A stretch of DNA of 64,000 bases from an uncultured Faecalibacterium sp. Lineage in GTDB: Bacteria; Bacillota; Clostridia; Oscillospirales; Ruminococcaceae. Of the stretch, positions 49,864-58,566 are shown in pieces. Below the pieces are notes generated by a model. The model saw nothing but the letters and a program-made list of their open reading frames with translations, had not been told where the DNA came from and did not search any database. Position 1 is the first letter of the stretch; each line of letters opens with the position of its first letter. Where the stretch lies: assembly GCA_934561555.1 (NCBI GenBank), contig CAKTGQ010000001.1, positions 1 to 64,000 of the forward strand, written 5' to 3'. A program made the position numbers and the translations under genes.

Positions 49864-50661
49864 ATGCGCATCGTTGTGAAAGTGGGCACCTCCACATTGG
49901 CATACCCCACCGGGCGGCTGAACATCCGCCATGCAGAGGAACTGGTCAAGGTATTGAGCGATTTAAAGAACGAAGGGCACGAGGTGATTCTGGTGTCCTC
50001 CGGCGCTATCGGTATGGGCGTAGGCAAGCTTTCGCTGCCTGCACGCCCAAAGGATACCACCACCAAGCAGGCCTGCGCCGCCGTGGGGCAGTGCGAGCTG
50101 ATGTACACCTACGACCGGCTGTTCAGTGCCTACGATCACACGGTAGCGCAGATCTTGCTTACCGGCGTGGACGTGGAGCACACCGAGCGCCGGGTGAACA
50201 TTCAGAATACCCTGTCCCGCCTGCTGGAGCTGGGTGCACTGCCCATCATCAATGAAAACGACAGCGTTGCCACCGATGAGATCACCTCCATTGGCGACAA
50301 CGACACGCTGGCTGCTATTGTAGCCTGCTGCTGCAAGGCCGACCTGCTGGTGTTGCTGAGCGACATTGACGGTCTGTACACCGCGAACCCCCACACCCAC
50401 CCGGATGCGGCACTTATCCCGCTGGTGGAGGAGATCACCTCCGAGGTGATGGCACTGGCAGACGGTGCAGGCTCGGCACTGGGTACCGGCGGCATGGCCA
50501 CCAAGCTGCGCGCTGCCCGCATGGTGACCGGCAGCGGCGCGGATATGGTCATTGCCAACGGCGCACACCCGGAGCTGCTGTATGATATCGCTGCGGGCAA
50601 GCCCATCGGCACCCGCTTTGCCGGGCACAAGCAGCCCGCACTGTCTACACAGGAGGTTTGA
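49864..50661 (+). CDS. proB: Glutamate 5-kinase
   Basis: 265-residue amino-acid kinase that phosphorylates glutamate. It begins MRIVVKVGTSTL; VLVSSGAIGMG near residue 43, NENDSVATDEI near 134 and GTGGMATKL near 210 are family motifs. The C-terminal PUA domain of the E. coli enzyme is absent, as in many Firmicutes. Start ATG at 49864, seven bases after the proC stop; the frame is open further upstream but inside proC. Confidence 0.95.
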   Translation: MRIVVKVGTSTLAYPTGRLNIRHAEELVKVLSDLKNEGHEVILVSSGAIGMGVGKLSLPARPKDTTTKQACAAVGQCELMYTYDRLFSAYDHTVAQILLTGVDVEHTERRVNIQNTLSRLLELGALPIINENDSVATDEITSIGDNDTLAAIVACCCKADLLVLLSDIDGLYTANPHTHPDAALIPLVEEITSEVMALADGAGSALGTGGMATKLRAARMVTGSGADMVIANGAHPELLYDIAAGKPIGTRFAGHKQPALSTQEV

Positions 50662-50664
50662 GCT

Positions 50665-51927
50665 ATGACAACACAGGAAATTCTGGAAGCTGCCCGCGGG
50701 GCAAAGGCTGCGCTGGCACTGGCCGATGGTGCTGTCCGCGCACAGGCACTGCGCAGTATGGCTGCGCAGCTGTGCAGCCCGGCTAGCATGGCGGCCATCC
50801 TAGCCGCCAACGCCGACGATATGGCCGCCGCAAAGGGACATATCAGCGAGGTGATGCTGGATCGTCTTGCCCTGACCGAGGAGCGCATCCGCGCCATGGC
50901 AAAGGGCATTGAAGAGGTTGCCGCCCTGCCCGACCCGGTGGGCCGGGTGCTGAAGCGGGTGGAACGCCCCAACGGGCTGGTGATTGAAAAGACCGCCGTG
51001 CCCATGGGCGTGATCGCCATCATCTACGAGAGCCGTCCCAACGTGACCAGCGATGCCGCCGCCCTTGCCATCAAGAGCGGCAACGCCTGCATCCTGCGCT
51101 GCGGCAAAGAGGCATGGCGCAGCGCCAACGCCATCGTGCAGGCACTGCGGCAGGGGCTGCGGGAGAACGGCCTGCCGGAAAATGCGGTCTGCCTGATCGA
51201 GGACACCACCCACGCCTCTGCCAACGCCCTGATGACTGCCGTGGGCTATGTGGATCTGCTGATCCCCCGGGGCGGCGCAGGGCTGATTCGTGCCTGCGTG
51301 GAGAACGCCAAGGTGCCCTGCATCCAGACCGGTACCGGTATCTGCCACATTTTTGTGGACGACACCGCCGATCAGGCCAAGGCGCTAGACATTATTGAAA
51401 ATGCAAAGGCCAGCCGCCCCAGCGTGTGCAACGCCGAGGAGGTGTGTCTAGTGCACTCTGCCATTGCGCAGGAGTTTCTGCCCAAGCTCGCGCAGCGTCT
51501 TGGCCCTGACCGCGTAGCTGCGGGCAAGCTGCCGGTAGAGCTGCGGCTGGACGCACGCGCCGCCGCCATCATTCCCGGCACGCCTGCCGGCCCTGCGGAC
51601 TTTGACACTGAGTTTCTGGACTACATCCTTGCCGTTAAGGTGGTGGACAGCGTGGACGAGGCCATCGCCCACATTGCGCAGCACTCCACCGGCCACAGCG
51701 AGGCCATTCTGACCCGGACGCAGGCAGACGCCGACCGCTTTACCGCTGCGGTGGACAGCGCCGCCGTTTATGTGAACTGCTCCACCCGCTTTACGGACGG
51801 CGGCGAGTTTGGTCTGGGCTGCGAGATGGGCATCTCTACCCAGAAGCTGCACGCCCGTGGCCCCATGGGCTTGGAGGAACTTTGCAGCTATAAGTACGTC
51901 ATCCACGGTGACGGACAGATCCGGTGA
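50665..51927 (+). CDS. proA: Gamma-glutamyl phosphate reductase
   Basis: 420-residue NADPH-dependent enzyme that makes glutamate semialdehyde from the ProB product. The catalytic cysteine is in RPSVCNAEE near residue 255, and the end region ECGLG-like [21 protein letters not shown] is intact. AGGAGG before the ATG, three bases after proB, so translation is coupled. A terminator follows at 52024-52060. Confidence 0.97.
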   Translation: MTTQEILEAARGAKAALALADGAVRAQALRSMAAQLCSPASMAAILAANADDMAAAKGHISEVMLDRLALTEERIRAMAKGIEEVAALPDPVGRVLKRVERPNGLVIEKTAVPMGVIAIIYESRPNVTSDAAALAIKSGNACILRCGKEAWRSANAIVQALRQGLRENGLPENAVCLIEDTTHASANALMTAVGYVDLLIPRGGAGLIRACVENAKVPCIQTGTGICHIFVDDTADQAKALDIIENAKASRPSVCNAEEVCLVHSAIAQEFLPKLAQRLGPDRVAAGKLPVELRLDARAAAIIPGTPAGPADFDTEFLDYILAVKVVDSVDEAIAHIAQHSTGHSEAILTRTQADADRFTAAVDSAAVYVNCSTRFTDGGEFGLGCEMGISTQKLHARGPMGLEELCSYKYVIHGDGQIR

Positions 51928-52023
51928 GTTTCCCTGCCCCGGCTTCTTCATAATTTTTTTACAATTCTGTCCGGCCTACGGGCGCGGCAGAGCAAGTTTT
52001 TCATAGTTGAAAAAAATTTCCTG

Positions 52024-52060
52024 TACAGGCCGATGCAAGCTGCTTCGGCCTGTATTTTTG
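52024..52060 (+). terminator. Terminator of the pro operon
   Basis: TACAGGCCGA pairs with TTCGGCCTGTA, followed by TTTTTGTTTT. The rest of 51928-52366 is AT-rich and holds only an inverted repeat and the mgsA-like promoter. Confidence 0.85.
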
Positions 52061-52136
52061 TTTTACCGGGATGGACTGTATTTCAAACCGAATATGAAAA
52101 CTGAAAAAAATTTCACTTTTCCCAGAAAATGGATGT

Positions 52137-52162
52137 TCTTGGATAGCGGTATGTATCCAAGA
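52137..52162. repeat. Inverted repeat upstream of the mgsA-like promoter
   Basis: TCTTGGATA and TATCCAAGA, perfect 9-bp arms around eight bases, 71 bp before the -35 box. Possible operator or remnant hairpin. Confidence 0.45.
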
Positions 52163-52232
52163 TTTTGCTGTTTCCCACAATGTTAAAGTATTACTTTTAT
52201 GTTTTTATAGGTTAAAAAAGCAAAATTTTCTC

Positions 52233-52261
52233 TTGACAGAGCGTTTTCTATGCGGTAAAAC
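52233..52261 (+). promoter_or_regulatory. Promoter of the mgsA-like gene
   Basis: TTGACA, 17 bp, TAAAAC; TATATT follows five bases further as an alternative weak -10. GGAGAG before the gene. Confidence 0.6.
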
Positions 52262-52366
52262 TATATTGTAAGATTTGATATCGATTTCACTCTCGTTTCA
52301 CAGGATTTCAAAATTTGTACATCACAACTGGTACTATGTAAAAATAAGTAAAGGAGAGAGCATCTT

Positions 52367-52807
52367 ATGACGATCGCAATTCTTGCCCACGATTCCCGCA
52401 AAGAACTGGCTCTGCAATTCTGTACCGCTTACAGTGCCATCCTTTCCCGCAATAATGTTATCGCCACCGGTACCACCGGCCGGATGCTTGCGCAGACCAC
52501 CGGTCTGCCGGTGCACTGCTACCTCTCCGGCAAGCTGGGCGGTGTGCAGCAGATCACTTCCCGCGTTGCCTGCGATGAGGTGGATCTGGTGCTGTTCTTC
52601 CGCGACCCGCTGAAGGCCGATGCCGCCAGCCTGACCGAGCAGAATCTGCTGCGCCTGTGCGATATGCACAGCGTACCCATTGCTACCAACATTGCTACCG
52701 CAGAGGTGCTGCTGCGCGGTCTGGATCAGGGAGATCTGGACTACCGTGAGGGGATGCACCCGGCCTTGATCGAGCCGATCCCCGCTATGCAGGCCCGTGC
52801 CGTGTAA
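52367..52807 (+). CDS. Methylglyoxal synthase-like protein with altered active site
   Basis: 146-residue MGS-fold protein. Phosphate-site motifs of MgsA are kept: AHDSRK (His8, Lys12), ATGTTG and ATNIATAE. But the E. coli catalytic Asp71 (in GGDQQ) is Val60 here (GGVQQ), His98 is Ala87 and Asp101 is Thr90, judged by ungapped alignment from memory. Only Asp91 is kept (Asp80 in FFRDPL). So conversion of dihydroxyacetone phosphate to methylglyoxal is doubtful; it may bind a phosphorylated ligand as a regulator. Single-gene unit with strong promoter and terminator. Family calls such as mgsA will appear automatically. Confidence 0.8.
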   Translation: MTIAILAHDSRKELALQFCTAYSAILSRNNVIATGTTGRMLAQTTGLPVHCYLSGKLGGVQQITSRVACDEVDLVLFFRDPLKADAASLTEQNLLRLCDMHSVPIATNIATAEVLLRGLDQGDLDYREGMHPALIEPIPAMQARAV

Positions 52808-52844
52808 GCGTTTATTTTGTGTGTTACTTTGTGTATAGAGGGAA

Positions 52845-52885
52845 AAAAGGAGCTATCGCAGCGTGTTGTGCGATAGCTCCTTTTC
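52845..52885. terminator. Bidirectional terminator between convergent genes
   Basis: GGAGCTATCGCA pairs with TGCGATAGCTCC, with TTTTCTTG on the plus side and TTTTTTCCC on the minus side. Confidence 0.92.
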
Positions 52886-52921
52886 TTGTTATAATACTGT
52901 AACTTGCCCGCGGGACAAGTA

Positions 52922-54190
52922 TCATTCTTTAAAATATGCTTTCTGGACAGCCAGCAGCACACCGGCGCGGCTGGCGGCAAAGTTCAAGCCGCCCTGCAGA
53001 TAGCAGGTATAGGGGGCGCGCAGAGGGCCATCGCAGGAAAGCTCGATGGTGCTGCCCTGCGTAAAGCTGCCGCTTGCCATGACCACCTCATCGGTGTAGC
53101 CCGGTTCCGGGCTGGGTTCCGGAGCGGCGTAGCTGTCCACGGGGCTGGCGGCCTGAATACCCTGACAGAAGCCGATGAGCGCTTCTGCCGTACCGGCATC
53201 AAAGCAGGTGACGATATCGTTGTGATCCTCACAGTAGCGCGGGATGGGCTTTTTGCCCAGCAGCTCCAGCATACACTGGGCGTAGATGGCGGTCTTGATG
53301 GCCTCGCACACCACGCCGGGGGCGTAGTAGAAGCCCAGATACATATCCCGGGGGGTCTCCAGCGTGCAGCCCAGCTCCTTGCCAAGGCCGGGGGCGTTCA
53401 GGCGGTAGGCACACAGCTCCACCAGATCCCTGCGTCCCACGATGTAGCCGCCGGTGGGTGCAATGCCGCCGCCGGGGTTTTTGATCAGGCTGCCCACTGC
53501 GATATCCGCGCCCACCTGACAGGGCTCCTGCGTCTGGGTGAACTCGCCGTAGCAGTTGTCCACAAAGATGATGATCTCCGGGTTTGCGGCGCGGGCGGTA
53601 TCGGCGATCTTGCGGATGGTAGCCAGATCAAAGGCGTTGCGCTGTAAATAACCGCGGCTGCGCTGGATGTGGCACACCTTTGCGCCGGGGGCTTTCTGGG
53701 CGATCAGGTCGTAGTCCGGGGTGAAGTCAGGCTTGAGGGGAGCTTCGTCGTAGTTTACGCCGTAGTCCATCAGGGTGCCGGTGCCCTTGCCCTTGCCGTC
53801 CAGACCGATGACGCCCTCCAGCGTATCGTAGGGACGGCCGGTAGCGGCCAGCAGAGTGTCCCCTGCCCGCAGCAAGCCAAACAGCGCCACCGCCAGCGTG
53901 TGGGTGCCGCTCTGGAACTGGCTGCGCACCAGCGCATCCTCTGCGCCCATGACCTGTGCAAAGATCTGCTCCAGCTTGGCGCGGCCGGTATCCCACAGGC
54001 CGTAACCGGTGGTGCCCAGCATATCGGTGGAGGACATCTGGGTATCGGCAAAAGCCTTGAGCATCTTCAGCTGGTTGAAATCCCGGATCTCCTCCATCTG
54101 ACGAAAATAGGGCTGGCACAGCTCCATAGCCTTTTCGTCCAGCGCCAGCACCTCGGGCTTGTAATCAAAAAAGTGGTTCAGAATCGACAT
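52922..54190 (-). CDS. YnbB-type PLP enzyme (methionine gamma-lyase family)
   Basis: 422-residue protein of the group called aluminium-resistance or methionine gamma-lyase family protein (B. subtilis YnbB). PLP fold type I: SGTHTLAVALFGLL near residue 95, VDNCYGEF near 213 and the Schiff-base lysine in GSLIKNPGGGIAPTGGY near 238. It probably cleaves a sulfur amino acid, but the true substrate is not established. A 54-base gap follows the acetyltransferase gene upstream, so it may belong to the murD transcript. Confidence 0.88.
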   Translation of the reverse strand: MSILNHFFDYKPEVLALDEKAMELCQPYFRQMEEIRDFNQLKMLKAFADTQMSSTDMLGTTGYGLWDTGRAKLEQIFAQVMGAEDALVRSQFQSGTHTLAVALFGLLRAGDTLLAATGRPYDTLEGVIGLDGKGKGTGTLMDYGVNYDEAPLKPDFTPDYDLIAQKAPGAKVCHIQRSRGYLQRNAFDLATIRKIADTARAANPEIIIFVDNCYGEFTQTQEPCQVGADIAVGSLIKNPGGGIAPTGGYIVGRRDLVELCAYRLNAPGLGKELGCTLETPRDMYLGFYYAPGVVCEAIKTAIYAQCMLELLGKKPIPRYCEDHNDIVTCFDAGTAEALIGFCQGIQAASPVDSYAAPEPSPEPGYTDEVVMASGSFTQGSTIELSCDGPLRAPYTCYLQGGLNFAASRAGVLLAVQKAYFKE

Positions 54191-54244
54191 TATAACGTGA
54201 TAGTTCCTTCCTGTTATTTTTGGGTTCTTTGCGCAAAAGCTTTG

Positions 54245-55006
54245 TCATTTCTCAGGCACATAGCGGGCGTACTCGGCCAGCTTTGCAAAGCCGAGGCGGT
54301 TATAAAACCGCACACGCTCCGGTGCACAAAGGAACACCGGGCGCAGACCCTCGGCGGCAAAGCTGTTTGCCATTTCCACAATGAGCCGTCCGCCGATGCC
54401 CCTGCCCCGCAGCGGCTCTGCGGTCTGCCCGCAGGCCATATACGCCTGCCCATTGCACAGGGCATAAGCCCCCACGGTGCAGACGACTGCACTTCCCTGC
54501 TCCAGCGTCCACGCCACTGCCCTGCCCCGGCTGCGTTTGGTGCACAGCTCCGAGTAAAAGTCAGCCTGCCGGGCGGGGTCTGCGGGGTAAAGTGCCTGTG
54601 CCACCCGGGCGGCGGACGCTTCCCGGCAGAGTTTCAGCTGCGCCCACAAAGCCTCGTCCACGGCGGGCAGGGGCAGCAGCCCGCCCTGCGGCAGACCGAA
54701 CACGGTCAGCGTTTCTGCCTTGTGCCAGCCGTCCGGCGGCGGGCAGACAGTCTCGTCCAGAATGGCGCTTTCGCACCCGCAGAAGGACAAAAAGCTTGCC
54801 AGCTCTGCGGGGTTTGCGTGCCCGGCCAGCCACGCCGTGCTGCCGGAAAGTTCCAGCGCCAGCGTAGGGCCGGCGTAGAATCGCCATGGCTGGCTTTTGC
54901 TGAAGAGAGCGCTGTCCAGCGGCAGCACAGCGTCCAGCACCGGCAGACCCCGGCAGGCATTTGCAAACCGGGTGCGGCGCTTTGCATCCTTTACCTGTGC
55001 GATCAC
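54245..55006 (-). CDS. GNAT family N-acetyltransferase
   Basis: 253 residues. The C-terminal part (about 140-250) is a GNAT domain with the acetyl-CoA loop RGRGIGGRL near 202 and a final FYNRLGFAKL. The N-terminal half is poorly conserved and unassigned. The start GTG overlaps the murD stop by four bases (GTGA), so it is translationally coupled to murD; whether it acts in cell-wall metabolism is unknown. Confidence 0.8.
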   Translation of the reverse strand: MIAQVKDAKRRTRFANACRGLPVLDAVLPLDSALFSKSQPWRFYAGPTLALELSGSTAWLAGHANPAELASFLSFCGCESAILDETVCPPPDGWHKAETLTVFGLPQGGLLPLPAVDEALWAQLKLCREASAARVAQALYPADPARQADFYSELCTKRSRGRAVAWTLEQGSAVVCTVGAYALCNGQAYMACGQTAEPLRGRGIGGRLIVEMANSFAAEGLRPVFLCAPERVRFYNRLGFAKLAEYARYVPEK

Positions 55007-56406
55007 TTGAGCGCGTTGACGATCTTTTTGAACTCGCGGCCGCGCACCTCAAAGTTGGGGTACAGGTCAAAAGAAGCACTTGCCGGGGACAGGATGATGA
55101 TATCGCCGGGCTTTGCGGCGGCGCGTGCCAGCTCTACGGCGTGCTGCATGTTGCCTGCGTGCTGAATGGGCAGCGCAGCCTCGTCAAAGCCGGGGCACTC
55201 CCGCACAGCCTGCTCGATGCGGGGGCCGGTAGCGCCCATCAGAACCAAGTTCTTGACATGGGCGATGATCTCCGGTGCCAGCGGCTCGTAGGGGATGTGC
55301 TTATCGTAGCCGCCCGCGATGAGGATGACCTTCCGGTCAAAGCTGCGCAGACCGGCAATGGTGCGGGTGGGGCTGGTGCCGATGGAATCGTTATAGTACA
55401 GCACGCCGTCCAAAGTACGCACCGGCTCGATGCGGTGCTCCACGCCGGTGAAGGTGCTGCCCACCTGACGGATGGCCTCTACGGGCACCTCGCCCCACAC
55501 GGCAGCGGCGGCAGCCAGCAGGTTCTCGATGTTGTGCAGGCCGCGCAGCTTGATGTCCTTCTGGGCAAGGAAGGGGGTCACAACGCCATCCTCGGCCATG
55601 CAGAGCATGCCGTCCTCCTTGCGCAGGAAGGCACCGTTGTCGGTATCGTGCAGGCGGGTGAACCACACCTGCTTACCCTTGCAGTCTGCCTGCATGGAGC
55701 GGCTGATCTCGTTCTCATAGCCCAGCACGGCGCGGCAGGGCTGCTTCTGGTACAGCAGGATATTACGCTTGGCATCGATGTATTCCTGCATATCCTTGTG
55801 GTGATCCAGATGGTTCGGGGTCACGTTGGTGACCACCGCAATGTTGGGGCTTGCGTGCATGCTGATCAGCTGGAAGCTGGAAAGCTCCACCACAGCCACA
55901 TCCTCCGGGGAAACCTCCGGCAGCATGGGCAACAGCGCTGCGCCGATGTTACCGCCCAGATGCACCTTGCGGCCTGCGGCCTCGTAGAACTTGGAGATGA
56001 GGGTGGTGGTGGTGGTCTTGCCGTCCGAGCCGGTCACCGCTACGATCTCGCAGGGGCAGAAGTCGAAGAACAGCTCCACCTCGCTGGTGACCATGGTACC
56101 GGCAGCCATAGCGTCCTGCAGGGGCTTTTCAAAGTAGCCCACAAAGCCCGGGGTGCGCATGATGATGTCCTGTCCCTTGAAGCCGTCCAGATAGTTTTCG
56201 CCAAGGCTCAGGTCGATGCCCAGCTCCCGGATGGTGGCGGCGTAATCGCCAAAGTCCTCTACGCTCTTTTTCTGGTCGCACAGGGTCACATGAGCGCCCA
56301 GCTCCACAAACTCCTTGATGAGGGTCTTGTGGCTGACGCCTGCGCCGATAAAGGCAACCTTTTTGCCCTGAATAAGCTGGGCAAGCTTCTGCTGATCTTT
56401 CTGCAT
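55003..56406 (-). CDS. murD: UDP-N-acetylmuramoylalanine--D-glutamate ligase
   Basis: 467-residue ATP-dependent ligase that adds D-glutamate to UDP-MurNAc-L-alanine in peptidoglycan synthesis. Dinucleotide-like GAGVSHKTL at the N-terminus, P-loop VTGSDGKTTTTTL near 112, NVTPNHLDHHKDMQEY near 178 and YNDSIGTSPT near 315 are intact. The ATG at 56406 has GAGGAGGAA upstream; the in-frame start 13 codons earlier lies before this site. It is outside the usual dcw cluster. Confidence 0.95.
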   Translation of the reverse strand: MQKDQQKLAQLIQGKKVAFIGAGVSHKTLIKEFVELGAHVTLCDQKKSVEDFGDYAATIRELGIDLSLGENYLDGFKGQDIIMRTPGFVGYFEKPLQDAMAAGTMVTSEVELFFDFCPCEIVAVTGSDGKTTTTTLISKFYEAAGRKVHLGGNIGAALLPMLPEVSPEDVAVVELSSFQLISMHASPNIAVVTNVTPNHLDHHKDMQEYIDAKRNILLYQKQPCRAVLGYENEISRSMQADCKGKQVWFTRLHDTDNGAFLRKEDGMLCMAEDGVVTPFLAQKDIKLRGLHNIENLLAAAAAVWGEVPVEAIRQVGSTFTGVEHRIEPVRTLDGVLYYNDSIGTSPTRTIAGLRSFDRKVILIAGGYDKHIPYEPLAPEIIAHVKNLVLMGATGPRIEQAVRECPGFDEAALPIQHAGNMQHAVELARAAAKPGDIIILSPASASFDLYPNFEVRGREFKKIVNALK

Positions 56407-56484
56407 AAAAACAGTTCCTCCTCTAATAGGATCATGGTATAGCACCGCGCCGCACGGGCAGCGCGGGAATCACTTTGCTGTACC

Positions 56485-56513
56485 ATTATAGTCCATTTGC
56501 GCGCAATTGGCAA
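56485..56513 (-). promoter_or_regulatory. Promoter of murD
   Basis: TTGCCA, 17 bp, TATAAT on the minus strand, back to back with the promoter of the lipoprotein gene. Confidence 0.75.
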
Positions 56514-56566
56514 CGGAAAACCGCACAGTCTGCTTCAAAAAGCCCGGTAAATTCACAAAAAGGCAA

Positions 56567-56595
56567 TTGTTTTTTCTGCTGCTTTCTGCTACACT
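56567..56595 (+). promoter_or_regulatory. Promoter of the substrate-binding lipoprotein gene
   Basis: TTGTTT, 17 bp, TACACT with TGC before the -10 box. Confidence 0.6.
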
Positions 56596-56657
56596 TGTCG
56601 TTGCAGAGCGTTTTTTGCCGTTTCTGCGCGAAGATGAACGGAATGAGGTTATTCTTT

Positions 56658-58229
56658 TTGAAACGATGGTTGCGTTTTACCGCAGCGGTGCTGGCTGCTG
56701 CGTTTCTTTTTGCCCTGACCGGCTGCGGCAGCTCCACAAACTCTGCCAGCTTTACATGGTTCGTGGACAGCATCCCCGCAAATCTGGACCCGCAGGTGGC
56801 TTCCGCTGCGTCGGATGTCATCGCCTGTGAAAACCTGTACGGCACGCTGGTACGCAAGAACCCGGACGGTGAACTTGTGCCGGGGCTGTGCGAAAAATGG
56901 ACGGTCTCCCCGGACGGGCTGACCTACACCTTTACCCTGAAGGACGGCCTGACCTACGCAGCCGCCAAGGGTGCTGCCACAGAGTACGACATTACCGCCG
57001 AAGATTTTGTGTTTGCGTTCCGGCGCATTTTCCGTGCCGATACCGCCTCGCCCTATGCAGTGGAGTTTTCGGCCATCCAGAACAGCGCCGCCGTGCAAGC
57101 GGGGCTGGCGGACGAAAGCAGTCTGGGGGTTTCGGCCAATGGGGCACTGACATTGGTATTCCGGCTAAGCGAGCGGGATGATAACTTTTTAGCAAAGCTG
57201 GCCATGCCCGGTGCCGCCCCCTGTGACGAGGCTTTTTTTGAGAGCACCCGGGGCACCTACGGGCTGACCGCCAAGACCACGCTTTCCAGCGGTAGCTTTT
57301 ACCTGTACAACTGGACGACGAACGGCCTGTTTTTGAGGCGCACTGTGGAGAGCCCGCTGGTCGGCAGTCTGCGTCTGGTGCAGGACACCAGCGGCAGCGG
57401 CAAGAGCGCAGCCCAGCTTCTCGCCGATGGCAAATGTTCCGCCGCGCTGGACGAGAGCGGCGAAGCCACCAGCTTACAGACGGTGAGCTATTCCGACACC
57501 ACATGGGCGCTGCTGTTCAACGCGGCGGAGGGGTCGGTGTTCCAGAACCAGCAGCTGCGGCAGGCGCTGGCCGGCATTGCCCGGGAAAACGCCGATGTGC
57601 CCTCCAGCGGGCTGTACGCCGCCGCAAAGGGGCTTGTGCCGGAGGGACTGACCGTGGACGGGCTGGACTACCGCGAGACTGCCGGGAATCCCCTGCCCGC
57701 CATCCCGGAGCCGAAGGCCCTCTATCTGGCTGCCCGGCAGGGCATGGCGACATCGGATTTTTCCGGCGTGACCCTGCTGCTGCCCAAGAACGCCGGGCTG
57801 AGCGAGTTGGCCGACCAGATCAACAGCGCATGGCAGAAGGAGTGTTCCCTGTTCTTCTCGGTAGAAGAGGTGGAACAGGACGAGTTTGACGCCCGCATTG
57901 CCGCCGGGAAATACACCATTGCCCTTGCGCCTATCCGTGCCGAGGGCGGCAGCGTATACCAGATGCTGCAGCAGTTCACCACTGAGGGCGGCAGTCTGAC
58001 CGGTTACGCCGATACTGTTTATGCTGATCGGCTGGCTTTGAGCGCACAGCAGACCGGCAAAGCCCGCTGTGCCCTGCTGGCGCAGTGCGAGCAGCAGCTG
58101 CTGGAAAGCTGCACCGTAGTGCCCCTGATGGCACAGCAGAAGCGTCTGCTGCTGGCAAACGGCGTGCGCGACTTAGTATTCGACCCGTTTTTCCCGGTGC
58201 TGGACCTGACTTGGGCAAAAATGAGCTGA
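56658..58229 (+). CDS. Peptide ABC transporter substrate-binding lipoprotein
   Basis: 523-residue extracellular binding protein of the OppA/SBP_bac_5 family. From the chosen start it begins with a lipoprotein signal (MKRWLRFTAAVL...) ending in the lipobox LTGC, so it is tethered by Cys near residue 23. FTWFVDSIPANLDPQ and WTVSPDGLTYTFTLKDGLTY are the family's first conserved blocks. The start is doubtful: TTG at 56658 has GAGG eight bases upstream and gives a normal signal, while ATGs at 56634 and 56643 lack a Shine-Dalgarno. No permease or ATPase genes lie nearby, so it must use a remote transporter. Confidence 0.88.
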   Translation: MKRWLRFTAAVLAAAFLFALTGCGSSTNSASFTWFVDSIPANLDPQVASAASDVIACENLYGTLVRKNPDGELVPGLCEKWTVSPDGLTYTFTLKDGLTYAAAKGAATEYDITAEDFVFAFRRIFRADTASPYAVEFSAIQNSAAVQAGLADESSLGVSANGALTLVFRLSERDDNFLAKLAMPGAAPCDEAFFESTRGTYGLTAKTTLSSGSFYLYNWTTNGLFLRRTVESPLVGSLRLVQDTSGSGKSAAQLLADGKCSAALDESGEATSLQTVSYSDTTWALLFNAAEGSVFQNQQLRQALAGIARENADVPSSGLYAAAKGLVPEGLTVDGLDYRETAGNPLPAIPEPKALYLAARQGMATSDFSGVTLLLPKNAGLSELADQINSAWQKECSLFFSVEEVEQDEFDARIAAGKYTIALAPIRAEGGSVYQMLQQFTTEGGSLTGYADTVYADRLALSAQQTGKARCALLAQCEQQLLESCTVVPLMAQQKRLLLANGVRDLVFDPFFPVLDLTWAKMS

Positions 58230-58253
58230 CCGCAAATTTCGTGCGGAAAAGCC

Positions 58254-58282
58254 TTGACATTCCCGCCCTGCTTTGTTACAAT
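58254..58282 (+). promoter_or_regulatory. Promoter of tRNA-Gly
   Basis: TTGACA, 17 bp, TACAAT; start expected about six bases before the tRNA. Confidence 0.85.
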
Positions 58283-58294
58283 AATGGAGCACTT

Positions 58295-58370
58295 GCAGGG
58301 TTAGCTCATCCGGTAGAGCGACTGCTTCCCAAGCAGTAGGCGGCGGGTTCGAGTCCCGTATCCTGCTCCA
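58295..58370 (+). tRNA. tRNA-Gly (anticodon CCC)
   Basis: 76 bases with encoded CCA. Acceptor GCAGGGT pairs with ATCCTGC (one G-U), D-arm GCTC/GAGC, anticodon arm ACTGC/GCAGT with loop TTCCCAA giving CCC, T-arm GCGGG/CCCGT with TTCGAGT. Reads glycine GGG codons. Confidence 0.97.
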
Positions 58371-58376
58371 AAATAT

Positions 58377-58418
58377 AGCGGCGAAACGTTCAAAATTTGT
58401 TCGTTTCACCGCTTTTTT
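58377..58418 (+). terminator. Terminator of tRNA-Gly
   Basis: GCGGCGAAACG pairs with CGTTTCACCGC (one mismatch), followed by TTTTTTG. Confidence 0.9.
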
Positions 58419-58496
58419 GTTTGTGTTCTTTTCAAAAAATGACGTAAAAATTCGTATTTTCCGCTCGTAATCTAGCAGATAAAGGAACAAACAAAG

Positions 58497-58543
58497 GAAC
58501 AAAAAACACTCCCGGGCTTTTGCAGAAAGTTCGGGAGTGTTTG
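58497..58543 (-). terminator. Terminator of the flavodiiron protein gene
   Basis: AAACACTCCCG pairs with CGGGAGTGTTT; minus strand continues TTTTTTGTTCC. Confidence 0.9.
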
Positions 58544-58566
58544 CGTTTACTTGATTTTATATCGTG

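Noticed and set aside
51928..52366. Possible 6S or other structured RNA in the AT-rich gap
   Set aside because: Only the pro terminator and one short inverted repeat are visible; no long bubble-like structure or promoter for a separate RNA.
58173..58502. Minus-strand frame across the tRNA gene with RDSNPPPTAWEA
   Set aside because: Classic artefact of translating a tRNA in antisense.
58481..58502. AAAGGAACAA repeated twice next to tRNA-Gly, possible integration scar
   Set aside because: No integrase, no duplicate of the tRNA end and no mobile genes nearby.
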